From Actinobacillus lignieresii (GTDB lineage Bacteria > Pseudomonadota > Gammaproteobacteria > Enterobacterales > Pasteurellaceae): a stretch of DNA of 64,000 bases. The notes under the pieces were generated by a model that did no database searches, was not told where the DNA came from, and saw only the letters and a program-made list of their open reading frames with translations. A program made the translations under genes and the position numbers. The stretch covers positions 1,436,501-1,500,500 of the forward strand of contig NZ_UFRM01000001.1 of NCBI RefSeq assembly GCF_900444945.1, written 5' to 3'. Every line of letters begins with the position of its first letter. The first letter of the stretch is position 1. Positions 29,089 through 39,788 of the stretch are shown piece after piece.

Positions 29089-30710
29089 TTGATTTTCTCT
29101 TTCTGTGCTATAAATAAAAACGGCAATAATGTGAATAGCATCAATACTAAAGCGGTTACCGCCGCATCTTCGGTTCGGTAGCTCCCTAGCTGTTGATATA
29201 ACAAATAAGGCAGCGAACTGAAATCCGGGCCGCCGAAAAAAGCAATCACTGCGAAGCTGCCCAAACTGGAAGATATCGCTAAAGCAAACGCACTGACAAG
29301 CGGTCTGATTAAGTAATTTTTTTCCACAATCCACCAACGGCGGAATCCGCTCAACCCTAAACTACGCGCTAATTTATCTTGTGCGGTAAGCGAATGCCAC
29401 ATCGCGGCAAAAATAAGGCGATAAATATAGGGTAATAAGGTTAAACCGTTACAAATCCCGACTAACCATAATAAATGCGATGTGCTTAATTCAACATCCA
29501 TCAATAATAGGAATAAACCGACCGCTAATAGAAATACCGGTAAAATCAAAGGATAAGTCGCAACACCGTTCAAAATACCGTATTGCCATTTTTGATGTTT
29601 AAATGCCAATTGTCTGGTTTCCAAGGCTAGTAAATAGGCAATAAATAACACCGAACAAGAGGCAATCAGACTGAGTAAGAATGAAAACCAAGCGGCTTCC
29701 CATAACGCCGAATTTAGCAATCGCTCACTGAAATTGGAAACGGAAATACCGGACCAAACCACACTGGCAAGCGGTAAAATAATCAATAAACTTTGCAACA
29801 GCAGTACGATTTGTAATCCTTTCTTTTGCCACCCCAGCGGTTTGGGCTTCCAAATCATATCCACTACCGGCGTATATTGTTTGGCGTTGTTAAAGGCATA
29901 CTTGGCGGTAAAGTCCATTAGCAGTTGCAACAAGATACCTACCGCTAATTGAACCATAATCAATATAACCGCTTTTGCAAAATCAAACTCAAAAGTCACC
30001 GCTTGATAGATAGCGACTTCCAATGTGCTGTATTTCGGACTACCGCCTAACATTAGCACGATAGGGAAACTGGTAAAACAAATTAAAAAGACGTTTGCAA
30101 AAGCATAGGGTAAAGTCCCGCTTAACATCGGTAATTCGACGATCTTAAAATAAGACCAGCCTTTCAGATTCATTTGTGCGGCTAAACGATGTTGGCTGCT
30201 TGGAATAAGAGTTAAACTCTCCACACAATATTTTGTCACTAACGGCACATTAAAAAAAACATGGGCGAGCAAAATGCCTTGTAAACCATACAGTTGAAAT
30301 TGCCACTCAATACCCAACCATTTTAGAAATGCCGCCATCCATCCCGAATTTCCCCAAAATCCGATTAATGCGAAAATAACCACAAGCGAAGGTAACGCCC
30401 AAACAAAGGAAAGAATTTTATACAGATAAGATTTTCCGATAAAGTCCAAATAAAAAAACGCTCTGGCTAATAAAACGCCTAACATACAGGTAAGAACCGC
30501 CGATAATCCGGCCTGTAAAAAACTATATTTTAAAATCGGTAATACATCGGAAACACTCCACATACTGTCGTCTTGTCGATGTGCCATTAATGCAAACAGG
30601 CTCATGGCATAAATCGCAACAATCGCGAGATACACCAACCAAGCACTACATTTGGATAAGGAACGAGACGGATTTTCCTTTGCCGTAAACGGATGAATAA
30701 TTTTTAACAT
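29085..30710 (-). CDS. thiP: Thiamine ABC transporter permease
   Basis: The inner-membrane permease of thiamine import, a fused two-lobe protein of 541 residues with about 12 membrane segments. Each lobe has an EAA-type loop ([35 protein letters not shown]). [14 protein letters not shown] and [13 protein letters not shown] near the end match ThiP closely. The usual first gene, the periplasmic binding protein thiB (tbpA), is missing. The upstream 236 bases instead lead into the divergent ptsH, and no thiamine-pyrophosphate riboswitch motif is evident there. Confidence 0.9.
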   Translation of the reverse strand: MLKIIHPFTAKENPSRSLSKCSAWLVYLAIVAIYAMSLFALMAHRQDDSMWSVSDVLPILKYSFLQAGLSAVLTCMLGVLLARAFFYLDFIGKSYLYKILSFVWALPSLVVIFALIGFWGNSGWMAAFLKWLGIEWQFQLYGLQGILLAHVFFNVPLVTKYCVESLTLIPSSQHRLAAQMNLKGWSYFKIVELPMLSGTLPYAFANVFLICFTSFPIVLMLGGSPKYSTLEVAIYQAVTFEFDFAKAVILIMVQLAVGILLQLLMDFTAKYAFNNAKQYTPVVDMIWKPKPLGWQKKGLQIVLLLQSLLIILPLASVVWSGISVSNFSERLLNSALWEAAWFSFLLSLIASCSVLFIAYLLALETRQLAFKHQKWQYGILNGVATYPLILPVFLLAVGLFLLLMDVELSTSHLLWLVGICNGLTLLPYIYRLIFAAMWHSLTAQDKLARSLGLSGFRRWWIVEKNYLIRPLVSAFALAISSSLGSFAVIAFFGGPDFSSLPYLLYQQLGSYRTEDAAVTALVLMLFTLLPFLFIAQKEKIK

Positions 30711-30946
30711 GTTCTCAACTATTTTTTACGCAATCGTTTAATTAGCGCTTATTTCCCGAAATTGACGTGAGGCAAAATTCACTCCTTTTGATTAATTAAT
30801 ACGCGTATATTTAATATTTATCAAAAGATTTTCAGGTTTTAAGCGTGTTTTTAGATCTTTTTTGTAGTAAAGTTAGCACAAATAGTAATGGGTTTTAATT
30901 ACTTAAACCGATTTTTTTCACTTTAAAAATTTAAGAGGAATCTTAT

Positions 30947-31204
30947 ATGTACTCAAAAGACGTTGTTATTACTGCACCTAACGGTTTACATACTCGCCCT
31001 GCAGCAGAGTTCGTTAAAGCGGCTAAAGGTTTTGCATCGGATATTACGGTAACTTCCGGCGGTAAAAGCTCAAGTGCGAAAAGTCTGTTTAAACTCCAAA
31101 CATTAGGTTTAACGCAAGGTACGACAATCACTATTTCTGCAGAAGGTGAAGACGAGCAAAAAGCGGTTGATTTCTTGGTGGATTTAATTCCTACTTTAGA
31201 ATAA
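30947..31204 (+). CDS. ptsH: Phosphocarrier protein HPr
   Basis: Relays phosphate from enzyme I to all sugar-specific EIIA proteins. The 85 residues are canonical, with His15 in [12 protein letters not shown] and the regulatory-type Ser46 in SSSAKSLF. An AGAGGAA ribosome-binding site is placed well. It is first gene of the general PTS operon ptsH-ptsI-crr. The 30711-30946 region upstream holds the divergent promoters of thiP and ptsH; I see AT-rich sequence but no convincing CRP palindrome there. Confidence 0.97.
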   Translation: MYSKDVVITAPNGLHTRPAAEFVKAAKGFASDITVTSGGKSSSAKSLFKLQTLGLTQGTTITISAEGEDEQKAVDFLVDLIPTLE

Positions 31205-31328
31205 TTTCTTTCCGTTTCTTATTATGTTGTAAAGCAGCCCTATTGCCTTTCCTATTAAAAAAATAGGGATGGAATAGGGTTGTATTGTGCTATATGAGCA
31301 TTTAATCACTTTTAGACAAGGACATATT

Positions 31329-33050
31329 ATGATTACAGGTATTGCAGCTTCTCCGGGTGTCGTGTTTGGTAAAGCGCTCGTATTAAAAGAAGAACCTATT
31401 GTACTTAATACCCAAAAAATCACAGCGGATCAAATTGAAGCTGAAAAAGCCAAATTCTTTGCCGGTCGTGAAAAAGCGGCGGCACAATTGACTGCGATTA
31501 AAGAGAAAGCCAGACGCACGCTCGGCGAGGAAAAAGAAGCGATCTTTGAAGGTCATTTAATGATCTTGGAAGACGAAGAACTTGAAGAAGAAATTCTCGG
31601 TTATATTGCGGATAATCTCGTTACCGCCGATGTTGCGGCAAGTAAAGTTATCGATATGCAAGCGTCGATGTTAGCGGAAATTGATGACGAATACTTGAAA
31701 GAACGTGCAGGCGATATTCGTGATATCGGTAACCGTTTATTACGTAATATTTTAAATATGCACATCATCGACTTAGGTGATATTCAAGAAGAAGTCATTT
31801 TAGTCGCTTACGACTTAACGCCTTCCGAAACCGCACAGTTAAACTTAGATAAAGTGTTAGGTTTTATTACCGATATCGGCGGTCGTACTTCTCATACTTC
31901 AATTATGGCTCGCTCGTTAGAGCTTCCTGCCATCGTCGGTACAAACGATATTACCGCTCGTGTTAAAACCGGCGACACGTTAATTTTAGATGCGGTAAAC
32001 AACCAAATTCATATTAATCCGTCCGAAGAAGCACTTGCCGAATTTAAAGCGGTTCAAGAACGTGTCGAAGCTGAAAAAGCGGAACTTGCCAAATTAAAAG
32101 ATTTACCGGCGGAAACCTTAGACGGTCATCGTATCGAAGTTGCGGGTAACATCGGCACTATTCGTGATGTGGACGGCGTCTTACGTAACGGCGGCGAATC
32201 GGTCGGTTTATACCGTACCGAATTCTTATTTATGGATCGTAGCGAATTACCGAGCGAAGAAGAGCAATTCCAAGCGTATAAAGAAATCGTTGAAGCGATG
32301 GACGGTAAACAAGTTGTATTACGTACCATGGATATCGGCGGCGACAAAGAATTACCGTACTTAAACCTACCGAAAGAGATGAATCCGTTCTTAGGCTGGC
32401 GTGCGGTGCGTATCGGTTTAACCCGTCGTGAAATCTTAGATACGCAATTACGTGCGGTATTACGTGCTTCGGCATTCGGTAAATTGGCGGTAATGTTCCC
32501 GATGATTATCTCGGTTGAAGAGATTCGCGAATTAAAAGCGATCGTTTCCGGACTTAAAGAACAGCTCCGTGCGGAAGGCAAAGCATTCGATGAGAACCTA
32601 CAATTAGGCATCATGGTTGAAACGCCGTCTGCAGCGGTAAATGCTCGCCACCTAGCGAAAGAAGCGGACTTTTTCAGTATCGGTACGAACGACTTAACTC
32701 AATATACCCTAGCGGTTGATCGCGGTAATGAGATTATTGCGCATTTATATAATCCGTTAAGTCCATCAGTATTGAACTTAATCAAACAAGTGATTGACGC
32801 CTCACATGCCGAAGGTAAATGGACCGGTATGTGCGGTGAGTTGGCCGGTGACGTTCGTGCAACCGCATTATTACTCGGTATGGGCTTAGACGAGTTCAGT
32901 ATGAGTGCGATTTCCGTCCCTCACGTGAAAAGACTTGCTCGCTCGATTAATTATGCCGATGCGAAAGCATTAGCGGATGAAGCTTTAGCACAACCGACGG
33001 CTGCGGATATTGAAAAGCTGGTCAATGATTTTTACGCTAAACTGAACTAA
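31329..33050 (+). CDS. ptsI: Phosphoenolpyruvate-protein phosphotransferase (enzyme I)
   Basis: First enzyme of the PTS, autophosphorylated by phosphoenolpyruvate and donating to HPr. The start at 31329 ([12 protein letters not shown]) is preceded by AAGGACA; 14 earlier codons are not family-like. The 573 residues show His189 in [13 protein letters not shown], the arginine region [10 protein letters not shown], and the active-site GMCGELAGD near 500 with Cys as proton donor. It is separated from ptsH by 124 bases, wider than in many relatives, but no terminator is seen. Confidence 0.97.
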   Translation: MITGIAASPGVVFGKALVLKEEPIVLNTQKITADQIEAEKAKFFAGREKAAAQLTAIKEKARRTLGEEKEAIFEGHLMILEDEELEEEILGYIADNLVTADVAASKVIDMQASMLAEIDDEYLKERAGDIRDIGNRLLRNILNMHIIDLGDIQEEVILVAYDLTPSETAQLNLDKVLGFITDIGGRTSHTSIMARSLELPAIVGTNDITARVKTGDTLILDAVNNQIHINPSEEALAEFKAVQERVEAEKAELAKLKDLPAETLDGHRIEVAGNIGTIRDVDGVLRNGGESVGLYRTEFLFMDRSELPSEEEQFQAYKEIVEAMDGKQVVLRTMDIGGDKELPYLNLPKEMNPFLGWRAVRIGLTRREILDTQLRAVLRASAFGKLAVMFPMIISVEEIRELKAIVSGLKEQLRAEGKAFDENLQLGIMVETPSAAVNARHLAKEADFFSIGTNDLTQYTLAVDRGNEIIAHLYNPLSPSVLNLIKQVIDASHAEGKWTGMCGELAGDVRATALLLGMGLDEFSMSAISVPHVKRLARSINYADAKALADEALAQPTAADIEKLVNDFYAKLN

Positions 33051-33134
33051 TTTTCAATAAATGGCATACAAAGACAAGATTCTCGTATAGAATGTACGGG
33101 TATTTTGTCTATTATTAAAATAACGGAGATTTCT

Positions 33135-33635
33135 ATGGGCTTTTTCGACAAATTATTCGGCTCAAAACAAGCAGCCGCAAAAGAGGTTAAAGTATATTCT
33201 CCTCTTTCAGGTGAAATCGTAAACATCGAAGACGTACCGGACGTGGTATTCTCAGAAAAAATCGTAGGTGACGGTGTTGCTATTCGTCCGAATTCAGATA
33301 CCATCGTTGCACCGGTAAACGGTACAATCGGTAAAATCTTTGAAACCAATCACGCATTTTCAATCGAATCGGAAGAAGGTGTTGAATTATTCGTTCACTT
33401 CGGGATTGATACGGTTGAATTAAAAGGTGAAGGCTTCACACGTGTGGCGCAAGAAGGTCAATCGGTAAAAGTCGGCGATCCGATTATTAAATTTGACTTG
33501 GAATTACTTGAAGGCAAAGCTAAATCGGTACTGACACCGGTCGTAATTTCCAATATGGATGAAATCAGCAATTTAGATAAAAAAGTCGGTCAAGTTGTTG
33601 CCGGCGAAAGTGTTGTATTAACCTTAACCAAATAA
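33135..33635 (+). CDS. crr: PTS glucose-specific EIIA component
   Basis: A cytoplasmic phosphocarrier that supplies EIIBC permeases lacking their own EIIA (such as the ScrA-like one here). In enteric bacteria it controls adenylate cyclase and inducer exclusion. The start at 33135 (MGFFDKLFGS) has ACGGAGA upstream. The 166 residues include the two active-site histidines, His73 (ETNHAFSI) and His88 (LFVHFGIDTVEL). It is the last gene of ptsHI-crr, with a terminator downstream. Confidence 0.96.
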   Translation: MGFFDKLFGSKQAAAKEVKVYSPLSGEIVNIEDVPDVVFSEKIVGDGVAIRPNSDTIVAPVNGTIGKIFETNHAFSIESEEGVELFVHFGIDTVELKGEGFTRVAQEGQSVKVGDPIIKFDLELLEGKAKSVLTPVVISNMDEISNLDKKVGQVVAGESVVLTLTK

Positions 33636-33658
33636 TTTCATTCAACAAAGAAAAGCAT

Positions 33659-33688
33659 ATGCCACGGTACTATATCGTGGCATTTTTG
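33659..33688 (+). terminator. Terminator of the ptsH-ptsI-crr operon
   Basis: ATGCCACG and CGTGGCAT arms followed by TTTTTG, 24 bases after crr. Confidence 0.85.
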
Positions 33689-33819
33689 TTTGCTAATTTT
33701 ATTTAGTTATAGCGAAAAAATAAGCAAACGGGTACAATAAACCGAATTTGTGCGTAAAGGGATTCCTCTTTACGCTTTTATTTTTAACTTATTGATATAT
33801 TTATTATTTTCTAAAAATT

Positions 33820-35247
33820 ATGGCGAAATTGCATATTACGACTTGGGGCTGCCAAATGAATGAGTACGACTCATCCAAAATGGCGGATCTTTTAAATTCC
33901 ACACACGGCCTAGAACTGACCGATAAACCGGAAGAAGCGGACGTTTTATTACTTAATACCTGCTCAATCCGCGAAAAAGCGCAAGAAAAAGTCTTCTCGC
34001 AACTTGGTCGTTGGAAAAACTGGAAAAAAGATAAACCGGATCTGATTATCGGTGTCGGCGGTTGCGTAGCGTCGCAAGAAGGCGAACATATTCGTGATCG
34101 TGCGCCGTTTGTTGATATCGTATTCGGTCCGCAAACATTGCACCGTTTACCGGAAATGATCAACAAAATCCGTGGCGGTGACCGTGCGATCGTCGATATT
34201 TCTTTCCCGGAAATTGAAAAATTCGACCGCTTGCCGGAACCGCGTGCCGAAGGCCCGACCGCTTTCGTTTCCATTATGGAAGGTTGTAATAAATACTGCT
34301 CGTTCTGCGTAGTGCCTTACACTCGTGGTGAAGAAGTTTCTCGTCCGGTGGATGACGTATTATTTGAAATCGCACAATTAGCGGAACAAGGCGTACGTGA
34401 AGTGAACTTACTCGGTCAAAACGTGAATGCTTATCGCGGTGAAACTTTTGACGGTGGAATTTGCACATTTGCAGAGCTACTGCGTTTAGTGGCGGCGATT
34501 GACGGTATCGACCGTGTACGCTATACCACCAGCCACCCGATTGAATTTACCGACGACATTATTGAAGTTTATCGTGACACGCCCGAATTAGTGAGCTTCT
34601 TACACTTACCGATTCAAAGCGGTGCGGATCGCGTATTAACCATGATGAAGCGTAACCACACGGCATTAGAGTATAAAGCGATTATTCGTAAGTTACGTGA
34701 AGTTCGTCCGAATATTCAAATAAGTTCGGACTTTATCGTCGGCTTCCCGGGTGAAACGGCGGAAGACTTCGAACAAACCATGAAAGTGATCGAGCAAGTA
34801 AACTTCGATATGAGCTTCAGCTTTATCTACTCTGCTCGTCCGGGTACACCGGCGGCGGATTTGCCGGATGATATTTCGGAAGAAGAGAAAAAAGCGCGTT
34901 TAGCTCGTTTACAACAACGTATTAACCACCAAGCAATGCAATTCAGCCGCGCAATGTTAGGTACGGAACAACGTGTATTGGTGGAAGGCCCGTCTAAAAA
35001 AGACATTATGGAATTAACCGGTCGTACCGAAAACAACCGTATCGTGAATTTCCAAGGTACACCGGATATGATTGGTAAATTCGTGGATATTAAAATCACC
35101 GACGTTTATACCAACTCATTACGCGGTGAGGTGGTGCGTACCGAAGACGAAATGGGTTTACGTGTCGTAGAATCTGCGGCAAGCGTTATCGCACGTACTC
35201 GTAAAGAAGACGATCTCGGTGTCGGAAAATATGTAGTCAATCTATAA
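33820..35247 (+). CDS. miaB: tRNA-2-methylthio-N6-isopentenyladenosine synthase MiaB
   Basis: A radical-SAM enzyme adding the 2-methylthio group to i6A37 in tRNAs reading UNN codons, such as the tRNA-Leu-UAA genes in this window. The 475 residues contain the N-terminal cluster-binding MTTase domain ([36 protein letters not shown]), the radical-[20 protein letters not shown] motif near 155-169, [14 protein letters not shown], and the C-terminal TRAM domain (about 370-440). Start ATG has a poor ribosome-binding site. It is a single gene with its own terminator. Confidence 0.97.
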   Translation: MAKLHITTWGCQMNEYDSSKMADLLNSTHGLELTDKPEEADVLLLNTCSIREKAQEKVFSQLGRWKNWKKDKPDLIIGVGGCVASQEGEHIRDRAPFVDIVFGPQTLHRLPEMINKIRGGDRAIVDISFPEIEKFDRLPEPRAEGPTAFVSIMEGCNKYCSFCVVPYTRGEEVSRPVDDVLFEIAQLAEQGVREVNLLGQNVNAYRGETFDGGICTFAELLRLVAAIDGIDRVRYTTSHPIEFTDDIIEVYRDTPELVSFLHLPIQSGADRVLTMMKRNHTALEYKAIIRKLREVRPNIQISSDFIVGFPGETAEDFEQTMKVIEQVNFDMSFSFIYSARPGTPAADLPDDISEEEKKARLARLQQRINHQAMQFSRAMLGTEQRVLVEGPSKKDIMELTGRTENNRIVNFQGTPDMIGKFVDIKITDVYTNSLRGEVVRTEDEMGLRVVESAASVIARTRKEDDLGVGKYVVNL

Positions 35248-35255
35248 TACTCATT

Positions 35256-35292
35256 CAAGCAGATCTTATTAAATTAAGATCTGCTTGTTTTT
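35256..35292 (+). terminator. Terminator of miaB
   Basis: Perfect 13-base arms (35256-35268 and 35275-35287) and a T5 run. Confidence 0.88.
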
Positions 35293-35448
35293 CATATACA
35301 ATTCAACTCTCGCATATTCACTCTTATAATATCCCTCCCTTCTAATCGGAATCTTTATATACTTTGCAAATCTTTTATCAAATTCGACCGCTTTGATCTA
35401 TAATAGGATTAACTGTATAAACGAACATTAATTAAATACGAGGCGGTA

Positions 35449-37647
35449 ATGGATTTTTCTTTATTATTAGACGGTTTAAATGATAAGCAGCGAGAGGCTG
35501 TCGCTGCGCCGTTGGGCAATTATTTAGTATTGGCGGGAGCCGGTTCCGGTAAAACACGAGTACTGACCCATCGTATTGCATGGTTAATCGGTGTAGAAAA
35601 CGTACCGGAATCGAATATTCTAGCGGTCACCTTTACCAATAAAGCGGCAGCGGAAATGCGTCATCGTATCGAACATACCCTTTCTTCCAGCAGCCATCAC
35701 CGCCTGTTCGGTATGTGGGTTGGCACGTTCCACAGCATTGCCAACCGTTTGTTACGCTCGCATTATCTTGATGCCGATTTGCCGCAAGATTTCCAAATTA
35801 TGGATAGTGAAGATCAGCAGCGTTTACTTAAACGTTTGTTAAAGCTGCATAATATTGATGAAAAGCATTTCCCGCCGAAACACGTAGCGTGGTATATCAG
35901 TGCACAAAAAGATAAAGGTAAACGCCCGAAAGATATTGAGCATCATAACGACCCGAACGAGAAGAAATTAGTTCAAATCTACCAAATCTATCAAAATGCC
36001 TGCGATCGTGCCGGTCTGTTGGATTTTGCCGAATTATTGATTCGCGCTTATGAACTTTTCCGAGACAAACCGCCTATTTTACAGCGCTATCAGCAACGTT
36101 TTCAGCAGATTTTGATCGATGAGTTCCAAGATACCAACAATATTCAATATGACTTAATCCGTCTGCTTGCCGGTGAAACCGGTAATGTGATGATTGTCGG
36201 CGATGACGACCAATCGATTTACGGCTGGCGTGGTGCGCAGGTTGAAAATATTCAGCGTTTCTTAAACGATTATCAAAAAGCGGAAACCATTCGTCTTGAG
36301 CAAAATTACCGCTCAACCGGTCATATTCTCGCTACGGCAAACGAATTGATTTCCAATAACGAAGACCGTTTGGGTAAGAATTTATGGACGGATCAAGGCG
36401 ACGGCGATCCGGTTGAAATTTATTGTGCTTTCAACGAATTGGACGAAGCCCGTTTTGTTGCCTCACAAATCAAACAATGGAAAGAAGACGAAGGCAGCCT
36501 AAACGAATGTGCGGTGCTATATCGTAGTAACAGCCAATCTCGTGTAATTGAAGAAGCATTGATTCAAGCCAATATTCCGTACCGTATTTACGGCGGTATG
36601 CGTTTCTTCGAGCGTCAAGAAATCAAAGATGCGTTAGCCTATTTACGTTTAATTGCGAATCGCCAAGACGATGCGGCATTTGAACGAGTGATTAACACAC
36701 CGCCAAGAGGAATTGGCGAACGCACCTTAGATACGATTCGTCAAATTATTCGTAATCGCCAAATAACCTTGTGGCAAGCGATTCAAGTGGCTGTGCAAGA
36801 AGAACAGCTTTCCGGCAGAGCCGCTTCCGCCTTACTACGTTTTGTCGAATTGATTAATGCGCTCGAGCAAGAAACCGAGCAAATGCCACTGTTTGAACAA
36901 ACCGATTTTGTAATAAAAAAATCCGGTTTATACGAAATGTATAAACAAGAAAAAGGGGAAAAAGGCGAAGTTCGTATCGAGAACTTAGAAGAGTTGGTCA
37001 CAGCTACCAAACAATTCAGCAAGCCTGACGAAGCGGAAGAAATGTCGGATCTCACCGCATTTTTAACTCACGCTTCATTAGAAGCCGGCGAAGCGCAAGC
37101 CTCTCCGCATCAAGATTATGTCGAATTAATGACGTTACATTCGGCAAAAGGCTTAGAATTCCCCCGTGTATTTATGGTGGGTGTGGAAGAAGGAATCTTC
37201 CCGAGCGGAATGAGCTTTGACGAAGGCAGACTGCAAGAAGAGCGCCGTTTGGCTTATGTCGGCATTACCCGCGCGAAGAAAAAATTGACGATTAGTTATG
37301 CCGAACTCAGACGTTTATACGGCAAAGAAGAGCGTCATATCGCTTCTCGTTTTATTGCCGAATTGCCCGAGCAGCATATTCGCGAAGTACGTTTGAGAGG
37401 CTCTATCAATCGTGCGGCAAGTTTTGCCCAAAGCACGCCTTTTGCAAAAAATTCGGCAAAAACGACCGCTTCTTGTTTAGAAGACAATAGCTGGAAAATG
37501 GGGCAAAAGGTGCAACACGCTAAATTCGGACAAGGCACGATTGTTAATGTGGAAGGCAGCGGCGAAGCGACCCGTTTGCAAATCGCCTTTGCAGGTAACG
37601 GTATTAAGTGGTTGATTGCTAAGATGGCAAATTTAGAGAAAATTTAA
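35449..37647 (+). CDS. uvrD: DNA helicase II UvrD
   Basis: A superfamily-1A 3'-5' helicase used in nucleotide-excision and mismatch repair. The 732 residues begin MDFSLLLDGLNDKQREAV and show Walker A LAGAGSGKTRVL (about 29-40), TFTNKAAAEMRHRI, Walker B LIDEFQDTN, the DDDQSIYGWRGA motif, LEQNYRSTGHIL, VELMTLHSAKGLEFP and RLAYVGITRAKKKL. A C-terminal Tudor-like region (WKMGQKVQHAKFGQG) also matches UvrD/PcrA. It is preceded by an uptake-word-like ACCGCTTTG in the 200-base spacer and followed by a perfect terminator. Confidence 0.96.
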   Translation: MDFSLLLDGLNDKQREAVAAPLGNYLVLAGAGSGKTRVLTHRIAWLIGVENVPESNILAVTFTNKAAAEMRHRIEHTLSSSSHHRLFGMWVGTFHSIANRLLRSHYLDADLPQDFQIMDSEDQQRLLKRLLKLHNIDEKHFPPKHVAWYISAQKDKGKRPKDIEHHNDPNEKKLVQIYQIYQNACDRAGLLDFAELLIRAYELFRDKPPILQRYQQRFQQILIDEFQDTNNIQYDLIRLLAGETGNVMIVGDDDQSIYGWRGAQVENIQRFLNDYQKAETIRLEQNYRSTGHILATANELISNNEDRLGKNLWTDQGDGDPVEIYCAFNELDEARFVASQIKQWKEDEGSLNECAVLYRSNSQSRVIEEALIQANIPYRIYGGMRFFERQEIKDALAYLRLIANRQDDAAFERVINTPPRGIGERTLDTIRQIIRNRQITLWQAIQVAVQEEQLSGRAASALLRFVELINALEQETEQMPLFEQTDFVIKKSGLYEMYKQEKGEKGEVRIENLEELVTATKQFSKPDEAEEMSDLTAFLTHASLEAGEAQASPHQDYVELMTLHSAKGLEFPRVFMVGVEEGIFPSGMSFDEGRLQEERRLAYVGITRAKKKLTISYAELRRLYGKEERHIASRFIAELPEQHIREVRLRGSINRAASFAQSTPFAKNSAKTTASCLEDNSWKMGQKVQHAKFGQGTIVNVEGSGEATRLQIAFAGNGIKWLIAKMANLEKI

Positions 37648-37671
37648 ACCGCTTGATATAGAGTGAATATC

Positions 37672-37706
37672 GGCATATATGATTTATTCATATATGCCTT
37701 TTTTCT
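37672..37706 (+). terminator. Terminator of uvrD
   Basis: GGCATATATGA and TCATATATGCC arms (11 bases, perfect) followed by TTTTTTT. Confidence 0.9.
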
Positions 37707-37767
37707 ATTTAATAAAAATATCTCCGCTATCTCTTATATACCTAATTCAGGCTATTTTATGGGTATT

Positions 37768-37781
37768 GTGATCCTGATCAA
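37768..37781 (+). promoter_or_regulatory. FNR-type box in the hypB promoter
   Basis: GTGAT-CCTG-ATCAA matches TTGAT-N4-ATCAA at 9 of 10 positions, 70 bases before hypB. A TCTAAT at 37804-37809 would put the box at -41.5; a better -10, TATAAT at 37813-37818, would put it near -50. Regulation by the FNR homologue HlyX known in A. pleuropneumoniae is inferred. Confidence 0.7.
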
Positions 37782-37850
37782 CTTAGCCGAATTGAAAGTA
37801 TAGTCTAATCTCTATAATGATCATCATACCTTGTAGTTAGGGAGATAAAT

Positions 37851-38660
37851 ATGTGTTCGACTTGCGGATGCGGTAGTGCTCAAGTAAGAATCGGAGAATT
37901 GCCGCACACTCATTCTAATGATGGAAAAATTCTCTCAATACCTCAACATTCCAACCCTTTCGTTATCAACGGCATTGCCGAAATACAAAAACCGGATACG
38001 GCAAACGTTCAAACTCGCTTACTTAAAATCGAACAGGACGTATTAGGCGAAAACAATCAATATGCACGTTTAAATCGTGATTTCTTTAAACAGAACAATA
38101 TCTTGGCGTTAAATTTAGTTTCCAGCCCCGGTTCCGGTAAAACGACATTACTCGCTTCTACACTCACTTCTTTGAAAGAACGTAAGCAATGTTATGTAAT
38201 TGAAGGCGATCAGCAAACCGAAAACGATGCGAATCGAATCAGAGCGACGGGAGTGCCGGCATTACAAATTAATACCGGCAAAGGCTGTCACTTGGATGCC
38301 AAAATGGTGTTAGAAGCGTTAGCAAAACTGCAACCGAATCCGAACAGTACCGTATTTATCGAAAATGTCGGCAACTTGGTATGTCCTGCCGAATTTGATT
38401 TAGGCGAGTTTGCGAAAGTAGCGATTCTCTCGGTAACGGAAGGCGAAGATAAGCCGCTGAAATATCCGCATATGTTTATGGCGGCTAAATTAATGATTAT
38501 TAATAAAATAGATCTCCTGCCTTATCTCAATTTCGATTTGGAAAAATGTATTGCCTATGCAAAACAAGTGAATCCGAATATTCAAATCTTTTGTCTTTCC
38601 GCCACTTCCGGTGAAGGTATGGAAACGTGGTTGGACTGGTTGGAAAGTCAGACGGCTTAA
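37851..38660 (+). CDS. hypB: Hydrogenase nickel-incorporation GTPase HypB
   Basis: A cytoplasmic GTPase that inserts nickel into the hydrogenase large-subunit precursor together with HypA. The 269 residues start with the high-affinity nickel motif CSTCGCG (Cys2, Cys5, Cys7). Only a sparse His region follows, unlike the His-rich rhizobial forms. The P-loop [10 protein letters not shown] is at about 91-100. The G3-type [26 protein letters not shown], and the guanine motif NKIDLLPYL follow. First gene of hypB-hypD-hypE; hypD starts 11 bases after its stop. Confidence 0.96.
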   Translation: MCSTCGCGSAQVRIGELPHTHSNDGKILSIPQHSNPFVINGIAEIQKPDTANVQTRLLKIEQDVLGENNQYARLNRDFFKQNNILALNLVSSPGSGKTTLLASTLTSLKERKQCYVIEGDQQTENDANRIRATGVPALQINTGKGCHLDAKMVLEALAKLQPNPNSTVFIENVGNLVCPAEFDLGEFAKVAILSVTEGEDKPLKYPHMFMAAKLMIINKIDLLPYLNFDLEKCIAYAKQVNPNIQIFCLSATSGEGMETWLDWLESQTA

Positions 38661-38671
38661 GGAATTATAGA

Positions 38672-39787
38672 ATGCAATTTGTCGATGAATTTAGAGATCC
38701 CGTTCTGGCTCGTAAATTAATTACGCATTTACAGCAATTAATGCAAAAGTTGCCGCAATTCAGTAAAAAACGGCCGCTTTATTTGATGGAAGTATGCGGC
38801 GGTCATACCCATACGATTTTTAAATTCGGTTTAGATCGTATTTTGCCGGAAAGTATCGAATTTATTCACGGTCCCGGTTGTCCGGTATGCGTATTACCGA
38901 TGGGGCGAATTGACGTATGTATTGAAATTGCTCTCCGCCCCGATGTTATTTTTTGTACTTTCGGCGATGCAATGAGAGTAAAAGGCAGACTAGGTTCTTT
39001 ATTGGATGCCAAAGGACAGGGTGCAGATATTCGTATCGTCTATTCGCCCTTGGATGCTCTTAATATTGCTCAGAAAAATCCGGATAAAAAAGTGGTTTTC
39101 TTCTCACTCGGCTTTGAAACGACGATGCCTAGTACGGCGATAACGTTACAACAAGCTAAAAAGCAACAGGTCAATAACTTCTTTATTGTGTGCCAAAATA
39201 TTACGATTATTCCTACACTGCGAGAATTATTACGCCAAGAACAAGTATTAATCGACGGTTTTATCGCACCGGGTCATGTCAGTATGATTATCGGGACAAC
39301 GCCTTATCAACCGCTTGCCGAGCAATATCATAAACCATTCGTTGTGACCGGCTTCGAGCCGTTGGATTTACTGCAAGCGATCGTGATGTTGGTCGAACAA
39401 TTCGTTGAAAATCGTTGTGAAGTTGAAAATCAATACAAACGTATTGTACCGTCGCAGGGGAACCTTATCGCACAACAGGCAATGCAAGAAGTCTTTCAAC
39501 TGAAAAAAAGCAGCGAATGGCGAGGATTAGGTGAAATTGCGGAATCCGGTGTCGAACTTACCGAGCAATATGCGCAATTCGATGCCGAAAAACATTTTAA
39601 TACGCATGTACATGCCGTGGCGGATGATCCGTTAGCTCGTTGCGGAGATGTGCTTACCGGGAAATGTAAACCGAGCGATTGCCCTTTATTCGGTCAAAAA
39701 TGTAATCCGGATAGCGCTTACGGCGCATTAATGGTTTCTTCCGAGGGTGCTTGCTCGGCTTACTATCAATATCGGAGAGAAATGTAA
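38672..39787 (+). CDS. hypD: Hydrogenase maturation factor HypD
   Basis: An iron-sulfur scaffold protein on which, with HypC-type partner and HypE, the Fe(CN)2CO moiety is assembled. The start at 38672 (MQFVDEFRDP) follows AAGGA; the earlier in-frame ATG lies within hypB. The 371 residues contain the conserved MEVCGGHTHTIFKFG, IHGPGCPVCVLPMGR, FSLGFETTMPSTA, FIAPGHVSMIIG, and the four-cysteine cluster motif from RCGDVLTGKCKPSDCPLFG to a later Cys. The stop is followed after one base by the hypE ATG. Confidence 0.96.
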   Translation: MQFVDEFRDPVLARKLITHLQQLMQKLPQFSKKRPLYLMEVCGGHTHTIFKFGLDRILPESIEFIHGPGCPVCVLPMGRIDVCIEIALRPDVIFCTFGDAMRVKGRLGSLLDAKGQGADIRIVYSPLDALNIAQKNPDKKVVFFSLGFETTMPSTAITLQQAKKQQVNNFFIVCQNITIIPTLRELLRQEQVLIDGFIAPGHVSMIIGTTPYQPLAEQYHKPFVVTGFEPLDLLQAIVMLVEQFVENRCEVENQYKRIVPSQGNLIAQQAMQEVFQLKKSSEWRGLGEIAESGVELTEQYAQFDAEKHFNTHVHAVADDPLARCGDVLTGKCKPSDCPLFGQKCNPDSAYGALMVSSEGACSAYYQYRREM

Positions 39788-39788
39788 G

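Noticed and set aside
29089..29337. Upstream extension of thiQ by 83 codons
   Set aside because: The extension lies inside thiP and has no ATP-transporter similarity; the ATGA overlap at 29085-29088 fixes the start.
30720..30780. Possible CRP site or thiamine riboswitch between thiP and ptsH
   Set aside because: The GTGA and TCAC halves are eight rather than six bases apart, and none of the conserved riboswitch core motifs are present on either strand.
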